DNA from: CAYUQT01 sp964596165
GTDB lineage: Bacteria > Planctomycetota > Phycisphaerae > UBA1845 > JAFGLZ01
Length of the DNA: 64,000 nt
Direction: 5' to 3'
NCBI GenBank assembly: GCA_964596165.1
Contig: CAZQTW010000033.1
Location: 1 to 64,000, forward strand
Part shown: piece by piece, positions 27,179 to 36,863 of the stretch
Layout: every line of letters begins with the position of its first letter
How positions within the stretch are numbered: the first letter of the stretch is position 1
Notes under the pieces: model-generated
Seen by the model: the letters and a program-made list of their open reading frames with translations, nothing else
Told to the model about the DNA's origin: nothing
The model's database searches: none
Translations under genes and position numbers: made by a program

Positions 27179-27301
27179 ATGCATCCCGGATTGCACCATG
27201 TTGGTGTCGCGAGGGCGGGAGCGGGTGCCCGGACGGTTTGGCTCCGAACGCTGATCAAGCCGATCGCATTTTGACGGGCGTCGGTGGCTTGGAGGCAACA
27301 C

Positions 27302-28735
27302 ATGCTGGAGCAGGTTGAGAATCGGTTTCGCGAGGTCATCCCCCACGCAGACTTTGTGTCATTGCGGTTTGTCCGAGAACGCAGCGACCAAGTGTGGGTT
27401 CGCCAGAACATCCTTCAGCCGGTGTCGCATTCGGTGGATGCCGGCGCGATGATCACGGTCTACGACGGCGGAGGCATGGGCTACGGCGCCACCAGCGATC
27501 TGACGACGGCGGGGCTTCGAGCCGCAGCCAACCGAGCGAAAGCATGGGCCCATCGCACGGCCGGCCGGTGCGTGGTGGATCCCGCCAGGCTTCCGCGGCC
27601 CGATTTCGTGGGCGAGTATCGCTCGCCCGTGAAGAAGCCGTGGGAGTCCGTACCGCTTACGGAAAAGGTCGATCTCTTGCGCAGCCAATCCGAACGGTTG
27701 AAAAGCCATGAAAGGATCGTGGACTGGATGGCCGGTCTGTTGCGCGGCGATGTGGAAATGCTCTACCTGACCAGTGCGGGAGGGCGCGTCCGCCAGCAGG
27801 TGCAGTTCATCCTGCCGTTCATGAGCGCGACGGCCAATGAGGGCACGGAGTCGCAAAGCCGATCCTTCGGTCACAACGCCTTCTGTCGGCAGGGGGGACT
27901 CGAGGTTCTGGATGATGTCGGATTCTTGGACGCCGCGCCTCGCATTGCCTCCGAGGCGGTCGAACTGCTCACGGCTCCGAATTGCCCCTCGGGCAAGATG
28001 GACCTGCTGCTGGCGCCCGACCAGATGATCCTGCAAATCCACGAGTCCATCGGGCATCCGCTGGAGCTGGATCGCATCCTCGGCGACGAACGCAACTATG
28101 CCGGCACGAGCTTCGTGACGCTGGACATGCTGGGTACCTATCAGTACGGCTCCAAGCTACTCAACATTGCCTTCGATCCTTCGGTGGACGGCCAGCTCGC
28201 CAGTTACGCCTTCGACGACGAAGGTCAGCCCGCGCGCAAGGAGTACGTCATCAAGGAGGGAATTCTTCTGCGGCCGCTGGGCGGGGCCGTTTCGCAGGTC
28301 CGTGCCGGTGTGTCCGGCGTGGCCAACAGCCGAGCGACGGGTTGGAACCGACCGCCGATCGACCGCATGGCCAACCTGAACCTGGAACCGGGCGATTCCT
28401 CATTCGACCAGATGGTGGCGGCCGTCGAGCACGGCATCTACATGGAGACGAACATTTCGTGGTCGATCGACGATTCGCGGAACAAGTTCCAATTCGGCTG
28501 CGAACGGGGACAACTGATCGAGAACGGCGAGCTGACCGGCGTCGTGAAGAACCCCAACTACCGAGGCATCTCAGCGACATTCTGGCGGAGCCTGAAGCGG
28601 GTCGGCAACGCGGATACCTACAGGGTGATGGGGACGCCGAACTGCGGCAAGGGCGAACCGAATCAGATCATCCGGGTCGGGCACGCCAGTCCGGCGTGCC
28701 TTTTCTCCGACGTCGATGTCTTCGGAGGTGCGTAA
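27302..28735 (+). CDS. tldD: TldD-like zinc metalloprotease subunit
   Basis: A 477-aa protein. The metalloprotease motif HESIGH (H247) near mid-sequence matches the H-E-x-x-x-H of TldD, followed by PLELDRILGDERNYAG. The C-terminal half has the conserved GVANSRATGWNRPPIDRMANLNLEPG region. ATG 27302 has TTGGAGG upstream. TldD pairs with TldE to cleave unfolded or RiPP-type peptides in the cytoplasm (microcin B17 maturation, CcdA turnover in Escherichia coli). The partner gene begins 4 bp after this stop, so the two form an operon. Confidence 0.92.
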   Translation: MLEQVENRFREVIPHADFVSLRFVRERSDQVWVRQNILQPVSHSVDAGAMITVYDGGGMGYGATSDLTTAGLRAAANRAKAWAHRTAGRCVVDPARLPRPDFVGEYRSPVKKPWESVPLTEKVDLLRSQSERLKSHERIVDWMAGLLRGDVEMLYLTSAGGRVRQQVQFILPFMSATANEGTESQSRSFGHNAFCRQGGLEVLDDVGFLDAAPRIASEAVELLTAPNCPSGKMDLLLAPDQMILQIHESIGHPLELDRILGDERNYAGTSFVTLDMLGTYQYGSKLLNIAFDPSVDGQLASYAFDDEGQPARKEYVIKEGILLRPLGGAVSQVRAGVSGVANSRATGWNRPPIDRMANLNLEPGDSSFDQMVAAVEHGIYMETNISWSIDDSRNKFQFGCERGQLIENGELTGVVKNPNYRGISATFWRSLKRVGNADTYRVMGTPNCGKGEPNQIIRVGHASPACLFSDVDVFGGA

Positions 28736-28739
28736 CACC

Positions 28740-30062
28740 ATGCGAGACTACTTCCATCGGATTTCGGATGCCATCGGAGGGTGCCTGCGGAGTGAGGAAC
28801 TGTATACGTGCAGCTTCTCCGCCGAGGAATCCGATTTTGTCCGGTTCAATCACAACCAGGTGCGGCAGGCGGGGGGGGTCGCTCAGAAGTCCGTGGCGGT
28901 TGACCTGATCAAGGGATTTCGCCACGCAACGGGGAGTCTTTCGCTGTCGGGCGACTTCGAGGCGGATCGGGCACACGTTGCAGGGTTGATCGCCGATCTG
29001 AGGGACAAGATCGGCCAACTTCCGGAGGACCCGCACCTACTCTATGCGACCGAGGTGCGCTCAACGGAATTTGTGGGTCCGAACCGGCTTCCCGATGCCG
29101 CCGCGGCCGTAGCCGACATTCAGAAGGCCGGGGGCGGACGCGACTTGGTGGGTATCTATGCCGCGGGGGCGATCCATGCGGGGTTTGCGAATTCCTTCGG
29201 TCAGCGGAACTGGTACACCAGCCACAGCTTCAACTTCGACTGGAGCTTCTACCATCAGGCCGACAAGGCGGTGAAGACCGCGTATGCGGGCTTTGAGTGG
29301 ATCCGGAGCGAATTCGACCGCAAGGTGGCGTGGGCAGCCGAGCAACTGAAGGCCCTTGCCTATCCCGCCCAGACGATCCGACCCGGTCGCTACCGTGTCT
29401 ATCTGTCACCGGGGGCACTCCACGAGATCATCGGACTTCTCGGCTACGGCGGGTTTGGCCTGAAGGCTCATCGAACGAAACAGACACCGCTCCTGAAACT
29501 AGTCGAGGGACAGGAGAGACTGAGTCCGATGCTGACCCTCCTGGAGAACACCCGCGACGGCATCGCGCCGAATTTTCAGGAGGCCGGGTTCATCAAGCCG
29601 GGACAAGTCCCTCTCATCGAGCGGGGATTGCTGGCGGGCTGCCTCATTTCTCCCCGTTCGGCCCGCGAATATGGCGTGGCGACGAATGGGGCCTCGTCGT
29701 ACGAGATGCCCGAGTCGGTGGACCTTGCCGCCGGCGACATCCCGCAGGCGGACGTACTGCACCGGCTCGAGAAGGGGGTCTACGTCAACAATCTGTGGTA
29801 CCTGAACTACTCGGACCGAAGCGCCTGTCGAACAACGGGGATGACGCGGTTCGCCACGTATTGGGTGGAGCACGGCGAGATTCGGGGACCCCTGAATGTC
29901 ATGCGATTCGATGAGACGGTCTACCGGATGCTGGGTTCGAATCTTCTGGGCCTTACGGCGGATCGAGAGATGATTCTCGACGCGGACACGTACTACCAGC
30001 GATCGACCCGAAGCGGCAGACTACCGGGCGCAATGATCGAGGATTTCACTCTGACGCTATGA
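28740..30062 (+). CDS. tldE: TldE/PmbA-like subunit of the TldD/E protease
   Basis: A 440-aa protein related to TldD but lacking the H-E-x-x-x-H motif: the equivalent position reads LHEIIGLLGYGG, as expected for the non-catalytic PmbA/TldE subunit. NGASSYEMPESVDLAAGD and VNNLWYLNYSDRSACRTTGMTRFATYWVEHGE are family blocks. GGAGGTG lies upstream of ATG 28740, inside the end of tldD, so translation is coupled. The heterodimer makes a chamber that degrades small peptides. No peptide precursor gene is adjacent. Confidence 0.9.
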   Translation: MRDYFHRISDAIGGCLRSEELYTCSFSAEESDFVRFNHNQVRQAGGVAQKSVAVDLIKGFRHATGSLSLSGDFEADRAHVAGLIADLRDKIGQLPEDPHLLYATEVRSTEFVGPNRLPDAAAAVADIQKAGGGRDLVGIYAAGAIHAGFANSFGQRNWYTSHSFNFDWSFYHQADKAVKTAYAGFEWIRSEFDRKVAWAAEQLKALAYPAQTIRPGRYRVYLSPGALHEIIGLLGYGGFGLKAHRTKQTPLLKLVEGQERLSPMLTLLENTRDGIAPNFQEAGFIKPGQVPLIERGLLAGCLISPRSAREYGVATNGASSYEMPESVDLAAGDIPQADVLHRLEKGVYVNNLWYLNYSDRSACRTTGMTRFATYWVEHGEIRGPLNVMRFDETVYRMLGSNLLGLTADREMILDADTYYQRSTRSGRLPGAMIEDFTLTL

Positions 30063-30087
30063 GCGGTCGCGTCTTGTCGCAGGGGCT

Positions 30088-30720
30088 TCAGAATCCCCGC
30101 GCCATGTCCTTTGCCTTTGCAAGGGCCTCCGCCAGTCTGCTCGACGCAACGGTCGGGCCGCCGGCCAATGTGGGTTCGACAACCACCGAGCGAACATCGG
30201 TGACGCCAATGAAGCCCAACGCCAGTTCAAGGTACCGCTTCTGCAGATCGTAATGTTCCGCCGCCGAATCGGGCGCATACTCGCCGCCTCGCGAATAGGC
30301 GACGAAGGCGGGCTTGCCCGTGACAAGGCCTTTGTAGCCTTCTTGGGGGTTGAATGCGAACGTGTATCCCGGCTGAACGAGGATGTCGATGTAGTGCTTG
30401 AGCCGGTAGGGGATGCCGAAGTTCCACATGGGCACGGCGAGCACGTACTTGTCGGCCGCCTTAAACTGCGAGATGAGGGACTCGACATTCTTCCATACGT
30501 CCAGCTCGGCCTCGGTAGGTTTCTGGCCGTGGAGCAGGGCGTACTTTGCCCGGACGGCAAGGCCGTCGAATTGCGGCAGATCGGCGGTGAAGACGTCGAG
30601 GGCATCGACGACGTCCGCCGGATGAGCATGCCGATAGGCCTGAACGAACGCGTCGGCCACTCGAACGGAATACGATCGCTCGCCCCGAGGCGAGGCCGTA
30701 ATGTACAGTAGTCTGGCCAT
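30088..30720 (-). CDS. azoR: FMN-dependent NADH:quinone/azo oxidoreductase
   Basis: A 210-aa flavodoxin-fold protein of normal AzoR length. The flavin phosphate loop is ITASPRGERSYSVRVA, the isoalloxazine loop is VPMWNFGIPYRLKHYID, and AYSRGGEYA is the third family block. It reduces quinones and azo compounds with NADH and probably protects from quinone stress. ATG 30720 has AAAGGAGACA upstream. It converges with tldE (25 bp between stops) and is divergent from the alpha/beta hydrolase. Confidence 0.9.
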   Translation of the reverse strand: MARLLYITASPRGERSYSVRVADAFVQAYRHAHPADVVDALDVFTADLPQFDGLAVRAKYALLHGQKPTEAELDVWKNVESLISQFKAADKYVLAVPMWNFGIPYRLKHYIDILVQPGYTFAFNPQEGYKGLVTGKPAFVAYSRGGEYAPDSAAEHYDLQKRYLELALGFIGVTDVRSVVVEPTLAGGPTVASSRLAEALAKAKDMARGF

Positions 30721-30888
30721 CGGATTGTCTCCTTTGCGATGCACAACCGCCCATGCTTGGATGCCCCGTTGGGCTCCAAGATTCCGGATCGTGAGCCGAC
30801 TGTGAGCCCTGTCGGCCGGACCTTGAGTAATGGTCGCACCGGTTGCACAATACGGTCTCGATTTGATCGGAATCACAAAGGAGACACT

Positions 30889-32076
30889 ATGTCACGCAGT
30901 GTTCGCGCACTTCCGGCTACAATCATTCCATGCTTCCTGGTGTGGGCGAGAGCCGCATCGGCCGAAAGAACCGTAGGCCCATGGGATCTTGACGCTCTGG
31001 CGAAGGTGCCGGAGTGCACCTGGATCGACTCGACCGGCCCGGTACGGTCGCTCTTCTACGCAGGCGAGCCGTACCAGGGTCGTCCGACGCGAGTCTTTGC
31101 TTACTATGCGGTCCCGGAGAAACGTGAAGGCAGGCTGCCGGCGATGGTGCTCGTCCACGGCGGCGGCGGCAAGGCATTTCGGGAATGGGCTGAGCTATGG
31201 GGCAAGCGAGGTTACGCGGCCGTGGCGATGGACCTGGCCGGCCATGGTCCCGACGGTAAGCGCTTGCCCGATGGCGGGCCGGACCAGGACGACAACGCGA
31301 AGTTTCTCGACATCGCCAAGGGGATCAGAGAGGCGTGGCCATACCACGCCGTCGCCAATGTGATTCGGGCCGTTTCGCTGATTCGCAGTCTTCCGGAGGT
31401 TGATGCGGACCGTGTCGGCATTACCGGCATCTCGTGGGGCGGCTATCTGACGTGCATTGTGTCCGGGGTGGACGAGCGATTGAAGGTATCCGTGCCGGTG
31501 TACGGCTGTGGGTTCCTTTGGGAGGACAGCGCGTGGCTGCCGGTGTTTGTCAAGATGCCGCCTTCCGATCGTGAGCTTTGGATCAACACCTATGACCCAT
31601 CGAAATACCTTTCCGGTTGTAGGATGCCCGTACTGTTCATGAACGGCACGAATGACTTCGCCTATCCGCTCGGCAGCTATCAGAAGAGCTACCGTCTGGT
31701 GAAAGGCCCGCGAACCCTGTGCGTCACGGTGAACATGCCTCATGGCCACGCGGAGGGTTGGAGGCCCAAGGAGATCGGCCTCTTCGTGGATTCTGTATTG
31801 AAGGGCGGCAAACCGTTGGCCGCTGTGGGCCGTGTCGAGCGGCAGGGAACGAAGGTCATGGTGAAGTACTCAGCGGATGTGCCGGTCAAGGAGGCGATGC
31901 TACACTTCACGACCGACTCGGGCCCGTGGCAGAAGAGGGTGTGGCACTCCAAACCGGCTGAACTGACGCAAGGGGAAGTCCGCGGCGACTTGCCGGCGGA
32001 CAAGGGCGTCGTCTACTTCCTGACGCTCCGGGACGAACGCGACGCGGTTGTCTCGACGGAACACGAGGCGTTATAG
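30889..32076 (+). CDS. Exported alpha/beta-hydrolase (acetyl-xylan-esterase/dienelactone-hydrolase-like)
   Basis: A 395-aa protein. ATG 30889 has AAAGGAG upstream and opens a signal peptide ending near AASAE. The alpha/beta-hydrolase core is clear: LVHGGGGKAFREWA (oxyanion loop), GITGISWGGYLT (nucleophile Ser in G-x-S-x-G), NGTNDFAYP (acid) and NMPHGHAEGW (His). About 90 beta-rich residues follow the catalytic His. It is likely a periplasmic or secreted carbohydrate esterase, matching the polysaccharide theme of the neighbours. It is followed 50 bp later by the TIM-barrel GH-like gene in the same direction. Confidence 0.85.
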   Translation: MSRSVRALPATIIPCFLVWARAASAERTVGPWDLDALAKVPECTWIDSTGPVRSLFYAGEPYQGRPTRVFAYYAVPEKREGRLPAMVLVHGGGGKAFREWAELWGKRGYAAVAMDLAGHGPDGKRLPDGGPDQDDNAKFLDIAKGIREAWPYHAVANVIRAVSLIRSLPEVDADRVGITGISWGGYLTCIVSGVDERLKVSVPVYGCGFLWEDSAWLPVFVKMPPSDRELWINTYDPSKYLSGCRMPVLFMNGTNDFAYPLGSYQKSYRLVKGPRTLCVTVNMPHGHAEGWRPKEIGLFVDSVLKGGKPLAAVGRVERQGTKVMVKYSADVPVKEAMLHFTTDSGPWQKRVWHSKPAELTQGEVRGDLPADKGVVYFLTLRDERDAVVSTEHEAL

Positions 32077-32126
32077 TGCACCCGCACGTGTGACACAATC
32101 GGACACCGCTGTTCATGGAGGCTGTC

Positions 32127-34019
32127 ATGGTTCACCCATTGCAGGCCTGCGTGGTGCTTCTTTCTCTTGCGGCCGAGTCGGACTCTCTGCCGTTGACGCT
32201 GCCGATGGATCGGCGGCCTGCATGGGTCCACCGCGACGGGATTGTCATGGCCGGAAGCTGGGAACCGCTATTGTTCCGCGTTCGGCGCGACGGTAGTCCC
32301 GGTTATGAGCCCACGCCCGAGCAGCGAAAGGCCTACGAGTACGAGCACAGCCCTCAGATGATCGACACGCTCAAGGCGCTCGGCGTCAACTTCGTGATGA
32401 TGCACTGCTACAAGGCGTTTGGATTGAACGCCGAGCGGGAAAGCATGACGGACGCGGTGAAGTTCGCCAAACTCTGCCACGATGCCGGATTGCGGGTCGG
32501 CGTATACAACTTCAGCGGGACGCTGGGCTGGGAACTCTTCTACAGGGAAATCCCGGAGGCCAAGGATTGGGTCGTTCGTGATGCCAAGGGCGAGCCCGTG
32601 ACGTACGGCAAGGCCGGCTACCGTTACTACGTGAACCGCGGCCATCCGGGTGTGCAGGCCTACCTGCACAAGCTTGTGGCGTTTGCGGTGAAGGATGTCC
32701 GCGCCGACCTGCTGCATTTCGACAACTACCACGTCGGGCCGGGCAGCGAGCCGGATTCGGCCCGACGCTTTCGGGAGTATCTCCGGAAGACGTTCTCGCC
32801 CAAGCAACGCGAGCGGATGGGAATCGTGGACCTTGCGTCGGTCCGGCCGCCCTTGAAGGCCCCGATGAGTGACCCGCTGCGTCGTGCGTGGTTCGATTTT
32901 TCCTGCCAGTCCCAGGCCGATTCGTATTACGACTTGTGCCGGTACGCGCGATCGTTGCGGGAGGACATCCTCGTCGAGTGCAACCCTCAGGGCGTGCAAA
33001 GCCACATTCATTCGCCGGTCGATCATGGCAGGCTCTTGCAGGGTGGCGAGGCTTTCTGGGACGAAGGCGTCCGACCGGGCTACAAGCAAGGGGCGCTCAA
33101 GACCAGGATCCGTACGTATAAGGTGGCCCGACGCATGGGCAATATGGCGTTCACCTATGCGACAAACCCACTCGAGATGGCGGAGGCGATGGCGTTTAAT
33201 CTCGATTGCCTGGGCTGCATCTGCTGGTTCGAGTATGGGAAGATGTCCGTCTATCCGGGGGAGACGGATCCGCTGTCGAGGAGCGTCGCCCCATTCATCC
33301 GATTCTTCCACGCCCGTCGCGATTTGCTGGGCGACGCGGTCGTCGTGGCCGACGTGGCCGTTTTGCGCAACTTCAGCTCGATGGCGTTTGGGGATGCAAC
33401 GTCCGCGGGGTTGCCGTCGAGCGTCGAGCAGGCCCTCATTACGAATCGCGTGCCGTTCCAGATCATCTACGATCATCAACTTGGCGAGGCCAAGGCCTAC
33501 CGTGTCTTGATCCTGCCGGGATGCGCGGCGATGTCGGATCAGCAGATACGCCAGGTTGTCCGATATGTCGGCTCGGGCGGCCGCCTGCTGATTGTGGGAA
33601 ATGCGGCCACGCATGACGAATGGATGTTTCCGCGCGGCCATGCCGGGCTTGCCGAGCTCGCGGGGAAGCCGGGTGTCGTGCAGACCTCCGACGCGACGGC
33701 CGTTGTCGATGCGCTGTCCAAGGCGCTCGACGGCGAGATGTCGGTTCGCGTCGACGGTCCGGAGGGGCTTTGCATGGAGTTGACGGAACAGGCAAGGCGT
33801 CGCCTCGTGCATCTGGTCAACTATCGGCCGGAGAATCCGGCGAAGAACGTTCGCGTCCGGCTCCACGTGCCGGACGGCAGACACGTGAAAGAGGTCTCGC
33901 TGTGGAATCCCCGGCGCGACGAAGCGGTCGGCGTGGCGTTTGAGGTGCAGGGGCAGACGGCGACGTTCTTGGTCCCAAGCGTGGACGTCTACGAAGTGGC
34001 CGTCGTGTCGTTCCGGTAG
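32127..34019 (+). CDS. Glycoside-hydrolase-like TIM-barrel protein with a trimerisation-type domain
   Basis: A 630-aa protein. ATG 32127 is preferred because GGAGG lies just upstream, inside the codons after an earlier ATG. Residues about 30-360 read as a TIM barrel: LKALGVNFVMMHCYKAFG, GLRVGVYNFSGTLGWELF, ADLLHFDNYHVGPGSE and the strand ending LVECNPQG. Residues about 400-540 (PFQIIYDHQ, YRVLILPGCAAMSDQQIRQV, GGRLLIVGNAATHDEW) match the class-I glutamine-amidotransferase-like 'beta-galactosidase trimerisation' domain of GH42-type enzymes. The last 80 residues are a small beta domain. The N-terminus is a short hydrophobic leader. Activity is unknown. Confidence 0.7.
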   Translation: MVHPLQACVVLLSLAAESDSLPLTLPMDRRPAWVHRDGIVMAGSWEPLLFRVRRDGSPGYEPTPEQRKAYEYEHSPQMIDTLKALGVNFVMMHCYKAFGLNAERESMTDAVKFAKLCHDAGLRVGVYNFSGTLGWELFYREIPEAKDWVVRDAKGEPVTYGKAGYRYYVNRGHPGVQAYLHKLVAFAVKDVRADLLHFDNYHVGPGSEPDSARRFREYLRKTFSPKQRERMGIVDLASVRPPLKAPMSDPLRRAWFDFSCQSQADSYYDLCRYARSLREDILVECNPQGVQSHIHSPVDHGRLLQGGEAFWDEGVRPGYKQGALKTRIRTYKVARRMGNMAFTYATNPLEMAEAMAFNLDCLGCICWFEYGKMSVYPGETDPLSRSVAPFIRFFHARRDLLGDAVVVADVAVLRNFSSMAFGDATSAGLPSSVEQALITNRVPFQIIYDHQLGEAKAYRVLILPGCAAMSDQQIRQVVRYVGSGGRLLIVGNAATHDEWMFPRGHAGLAELAGKPGVVQTSDATAVVDALSKALDGEMSVRVDGPEGLCMELTEQARRRLVHLVNYRPENPAKNVRVRLHVPDGRHVKEVSLWNPRRDEAVGVAFEVQGQTATFLVPSVDVYEVAVVSFR

Positions 34020-34266
34020 AAGCGGTCTCCGGCCAAGAAAGGCCTTTCCGGTTTTTCCGACCGCCGATTCATACTGTTGGCACCACCGCCGGTTGTAGGG
34101 GTGTCCCATATCCTGCAGCCATATCCGGCGGCAACCGAACGTCGGCAGCTTGACGATTTGGGGGTTCGCGAAGCGATTGCCATCGTTGTAGAAGGCCTTT
34201 GAGAAGGCTCACGTCCCATCCGTCCCCTTTTCGCGCGGTTCCCGCCCTGTTAGATTGTTCGCTACC

Positions 34267-35799
34267 ATGGACAGCCGAGAAGCGAATTCAAAGCCGTTGC
34301 TTCAGATGAAAGGTATCAGCAAGCGATTCGGCGGCGTGCAAGCCTTGGATAAGGTCGATTTCGAGCTGCGCCCGGGCGAGATTCATATCGTCGTCGGGGA
34401 GAACGGCGCCGGCAAGAGCACGCTGATGAAGGTGCTGGCCGGTGCCCATCACGCCGACTCAGGTGAGATCCTGCTGGATGGCCGGCCGGTGGAGATTGCC
34501 ACGCCCAGCGATGCGATGCAGTTGGGTGTGGCCATTGTGTATCAAGAGTTCGCCCTGGCGCCGGCGTTGACCGTTGCCGAGAATATCTTCCTGGCGCATG
34601 AGCCGTTGCGGCTGCGTCCCGGCATCATCGATTACCGTACCCTGAATGCGCGTGCAGCCGAGCTCCTCACCCGGTTGAGTTGTCCGGTTTCACCGACGGC
34701 GGTGGTCGGCAACCTGGGCACCGCACAGATGCAATTGGTTGAGATCGCCAAGGCCCTCGCTTTCAACAGCCGGATTCTGATCCTGGACGAACCGACCGCC
34801 ACCCTTTCGGAGAAAGAGATCGATCAGCTTTTTGCCGTCTTACGTCAGCTTCGAGGCGAAGGGGTCTCGATTGTCTACATCAGCCATCGACTGGAGGAAT
34901 TCGCTCAGATCGGCGACCGGATCACGGTCCTCCGCAACGGTCGCAAGGTTGAGACGATCACGATCGCCGAAGCGCGTATCGATCGATTGGTCCGCTCGAT
35001 GGCCGGCCGAGACATCAGAGAACTCTTTCCCAAGCAGCCGGCTCACATCGGCAGACCCATTCTGAAGGTGTGTAACTTGACGGTGGGCAAACGACTGATC
35101 GACGCCTCGTTTGACGTCCGAGCAGGCGAGATCCTGGGCGTGGCCGGCCTGGTCGGTTCCGGACGAACGACGCTTTGTCGGGCCCTGTTCGGGTTGGAGA
35201 AGATCGACGCCGGCAGCATCTTGCTGGACGGACGCGAGGTTTCGGGGCTGCGGCCGACGCAGATCATTGAGGCCGGTATCGGCCTGGTGCCCGAGGATCG
35301 GAAGGGGCAAGGCCTTGCCCTGAACCTGACCCTGCGCCACAACGTGGCGCTGCCGTCGCTGCCACGAATCAGTCGATGGTGGGGGGTCGACGCGGCGGCC
35401 GAGCGAACGTTGGCCGCCGCCGCGGTCAACCGGATGAGGATCGCGGCCTCCTCCATCGAACAGGCCGCCGGAGAGTTGAGCGGCGGGAATCAGCAGAAAG
35501 TCGTGCTGGCCAAGTGGTTTGCCGCGAACAGTCGCGTGCTGATCCTGGATGAACCGGCTCGCGGCGTGGATGTGGGGGCGAAAGCGGAGATCTTCCGCAT
35601 CATCAGCGAGTCGGCCGCCGAGGGCCGGGCCGTGTTGATGGTCTCTAGTTACCTGCCGGAGATTCTGGGGATGGCCGATCGGGTGCTCGTCTTCTATCGT
35701 GGACGCTTGGTCGGGAATCTACCCGCGACGGGACTGACGCAGGAGCGGATCGTTCACCTTGCCTCGGTGGGAGGCGATCTGGAGAGGTCACTGGCATGA
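34267..35799 (+). CDS. Sugar ABC transporter, tandem ATP-binding protein (RbsA/MglA type)
   Basis: A 510-aa protein with two fused nucleotide-binding domains. First domain: Walker A GENGAGKST, Walker B ILILDEPTA. Second domain: degenerate loop GLVGSGRTTL, signature LSGGNQQKV, Walker B LILDEPARGVDVGAK. This is the carbohydrate-uptake CUT2 type that energises ribose-, galactose- or xylose-like transporters on the cytoplasmic face. The start is ATG 34267; a TTG four codons upstream is possible. Its TGA overlaps the permease ATG (ATGA). No solute-binding protein gene lies in this window, so it must be unlinked. Confidence 0.93.
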   Translation: MDSREANSKPLLQMKGISKRFGGVQALDKVDFELRPGEIHIVVGENGAGKSTLMKVLAGAHHADSGEILLDGRPVEIATPSDAMQLGVAIVYQEFALAPALTVAENIFLAHEPLRLRPGIIDYRTLNARAAELLTRLSCPVSPTAVVGNLGTAQMQLVEIAKALAFNSRILILDEPTATLSEKEIDQLFAVLRQLRGEGVSIVYISHRLEEFAQIGDRITVLRNGRKVETITIAEARIDRLVRSMAGRDIRELFPKQPAHIGRPILKVCNLTVGKRLIDASFDVRAGEILGVAGLVGSGRTTLCRALFGLEKIDAGSILLDGREVSGLRPTQIIEAGIGLVPEDRKGQGLALNLTLRHNVALPSLPRISRWWGVDAAAERTLAAAAVNRMRIAASSIEQAAGELSGGNQQKVVLAKWFAANSRVLILDEPARGVDVGAKAEIFRIISESAAEGRAVLMVSSYLPEILGMADRVLVFYRGRLVGNLPATGLTQERIVHLASVGGDLERSLA

Positions 35800-36860
35800 G
35801 CGGACTGTCCTCGAATGTGGAGACCCGCATTCAATCGGAACAGCGGTTTTTGCGGATGATGAAGGCGGCCTTGCCCTATGCGGCCCTGACCCTTCTGGTT
35901 GTCGGCATGTCCCTTGCCCGTCCCGACACCTTTCTCACTCTCGACAACTTCACCATCGTGATCAAGCGGAGCAGCTTCGTCATCATCACGGCGGTGGGAA
36001 TGACCCTGGTGATTGTCAGCGGCGGGATCGATCTGTCGGTGGGGAGCATCTTCGCGTTTAGCGGTGTGGCGGCTGCCCTATCCCTGAAGTCCATCGAGGC
36101 GGGGGCGCAGGTCGAAGGCAGCTTGGCGGCGATGGTGGTGAAGTCCGGCGCGGCCGTTCCGTTGGCTGTCCTCGTGGGAATCGGGACCGGAGCCACGTGT
36201 GGATTGTTCAGCGGTTTGCTGATCACCCTGATGCGACTTCCGCCGTTTATAGCGACGTTGGGGGTGATGTGGGCGGTCCGCGGGCTCGGTGAGGCAATCA
36301 CACACGGCGGACAGACCCAGGTCATTCACGCCCCTGCGTGGAAATGGCTCTACTCCGATCTGACTACCCTGCGTCTGGGGGGGGCCGAGATGCCCATTCC
36401 GGTGCCGGTCGATCTGAGGGTGATCATCGGCCTGGTGTTCAGCTACATTGCGAGACGGACCCGTCTGGGCCGAAACACTTACGCGATCGGCTCCAACGCC
36501 GAGGCCGCCCGTCTCTCGGGCGTTCGAATCCTCCGGCTACTGATCATCCTCTACACGATCTGCGGTGCCCTTGCCGGTCTTAGCGGGATGATCCTTGCGG
36601 CGAAACTGAGCGGCGGGGCGCCCACCGAAGGCGTGGGTGAGGAACTGACGGTCATCGCCGCGGTCGTCATTGGCGGGGGTTCGCTCAGCGGCGGCGTCGG
36701 AACCGTGGGCGGGTGCGTGATCGGCGCGCTTCTTATGAGTTTCCTCAACAACGGGTGCAACCTGTTGGGTATTCCTCAAGAATGGCAGAAGGTGATTGCC
36801 GGCGCCATCGTCGTGTTGGCCGTCGCCTTCGATCAATGGATCAATCGACGGGTTCGGTAA
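35796..36860 (+). CDS. Sugar ABC transporter permease (RbsC type)
   Basis: A 354-aa inner-membrane protein with about ten spans. Family features are GMTLVIVSGGIDLSVGSIFAF, TLGVMWAVRGLGEAITHGG, GSNAEAARLSGV (coupling loop to the ATPase) and VIGGGSLSGGVGTVGGCVIGALL. It begins inside the ATGA overlap with the ATPase gene, so the two are translationally coupled. It works with the tandem ATPase and an unseen binding protein to import a monosaccharide. The DUF167 gene follows after 3 bp. Confidence 0.92.
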   Translation: MSGLSSNVETRIQSEQRFLRMMKAALPYAALTLLVVGMSLARPDTFLTLDNFTIVIKRSSFVIITAVGMTLVIVSGGIDLSVGSIFAFSGVAAALSLKSIEAGAQVEGSLAAMVVKSGAAVPLAVLVGIGTGATCGLFSGLLITLMRLPPFIATLGVMWAVRGLGEAITHGGQTQVIHAPAWKWLYSDLTTLRLGGAEMPIPVPVDLRVIIGLVFSYIARRTRLGRNTYAIGSNAEAARLSGVRILRLLIILYTICGALAGLSGMILAAKLSGGAPTEGVGEELTVIAAVVIGGGSLSGGVGTVGGCVIGALLMSFLNNGCNLLGIPQEWQKVIAGAIVVLAVAFDQWINRRVR

Positions 36861-36863
36861 GGG

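Noticed and set aside
32268..34109. 613-codon minus-strand frame
   Set aside because: Antisense to the TIM-barrel GH-like gene with the same mirror composition; only its upstream end in the gap is mentioned as a possible remnant.
36515..36540. tRNA T-loop-like GTTCGAATCC
   Set aside because: It falls inside the intact ABC permease coding sequence and no cloverleaf can be built around it.
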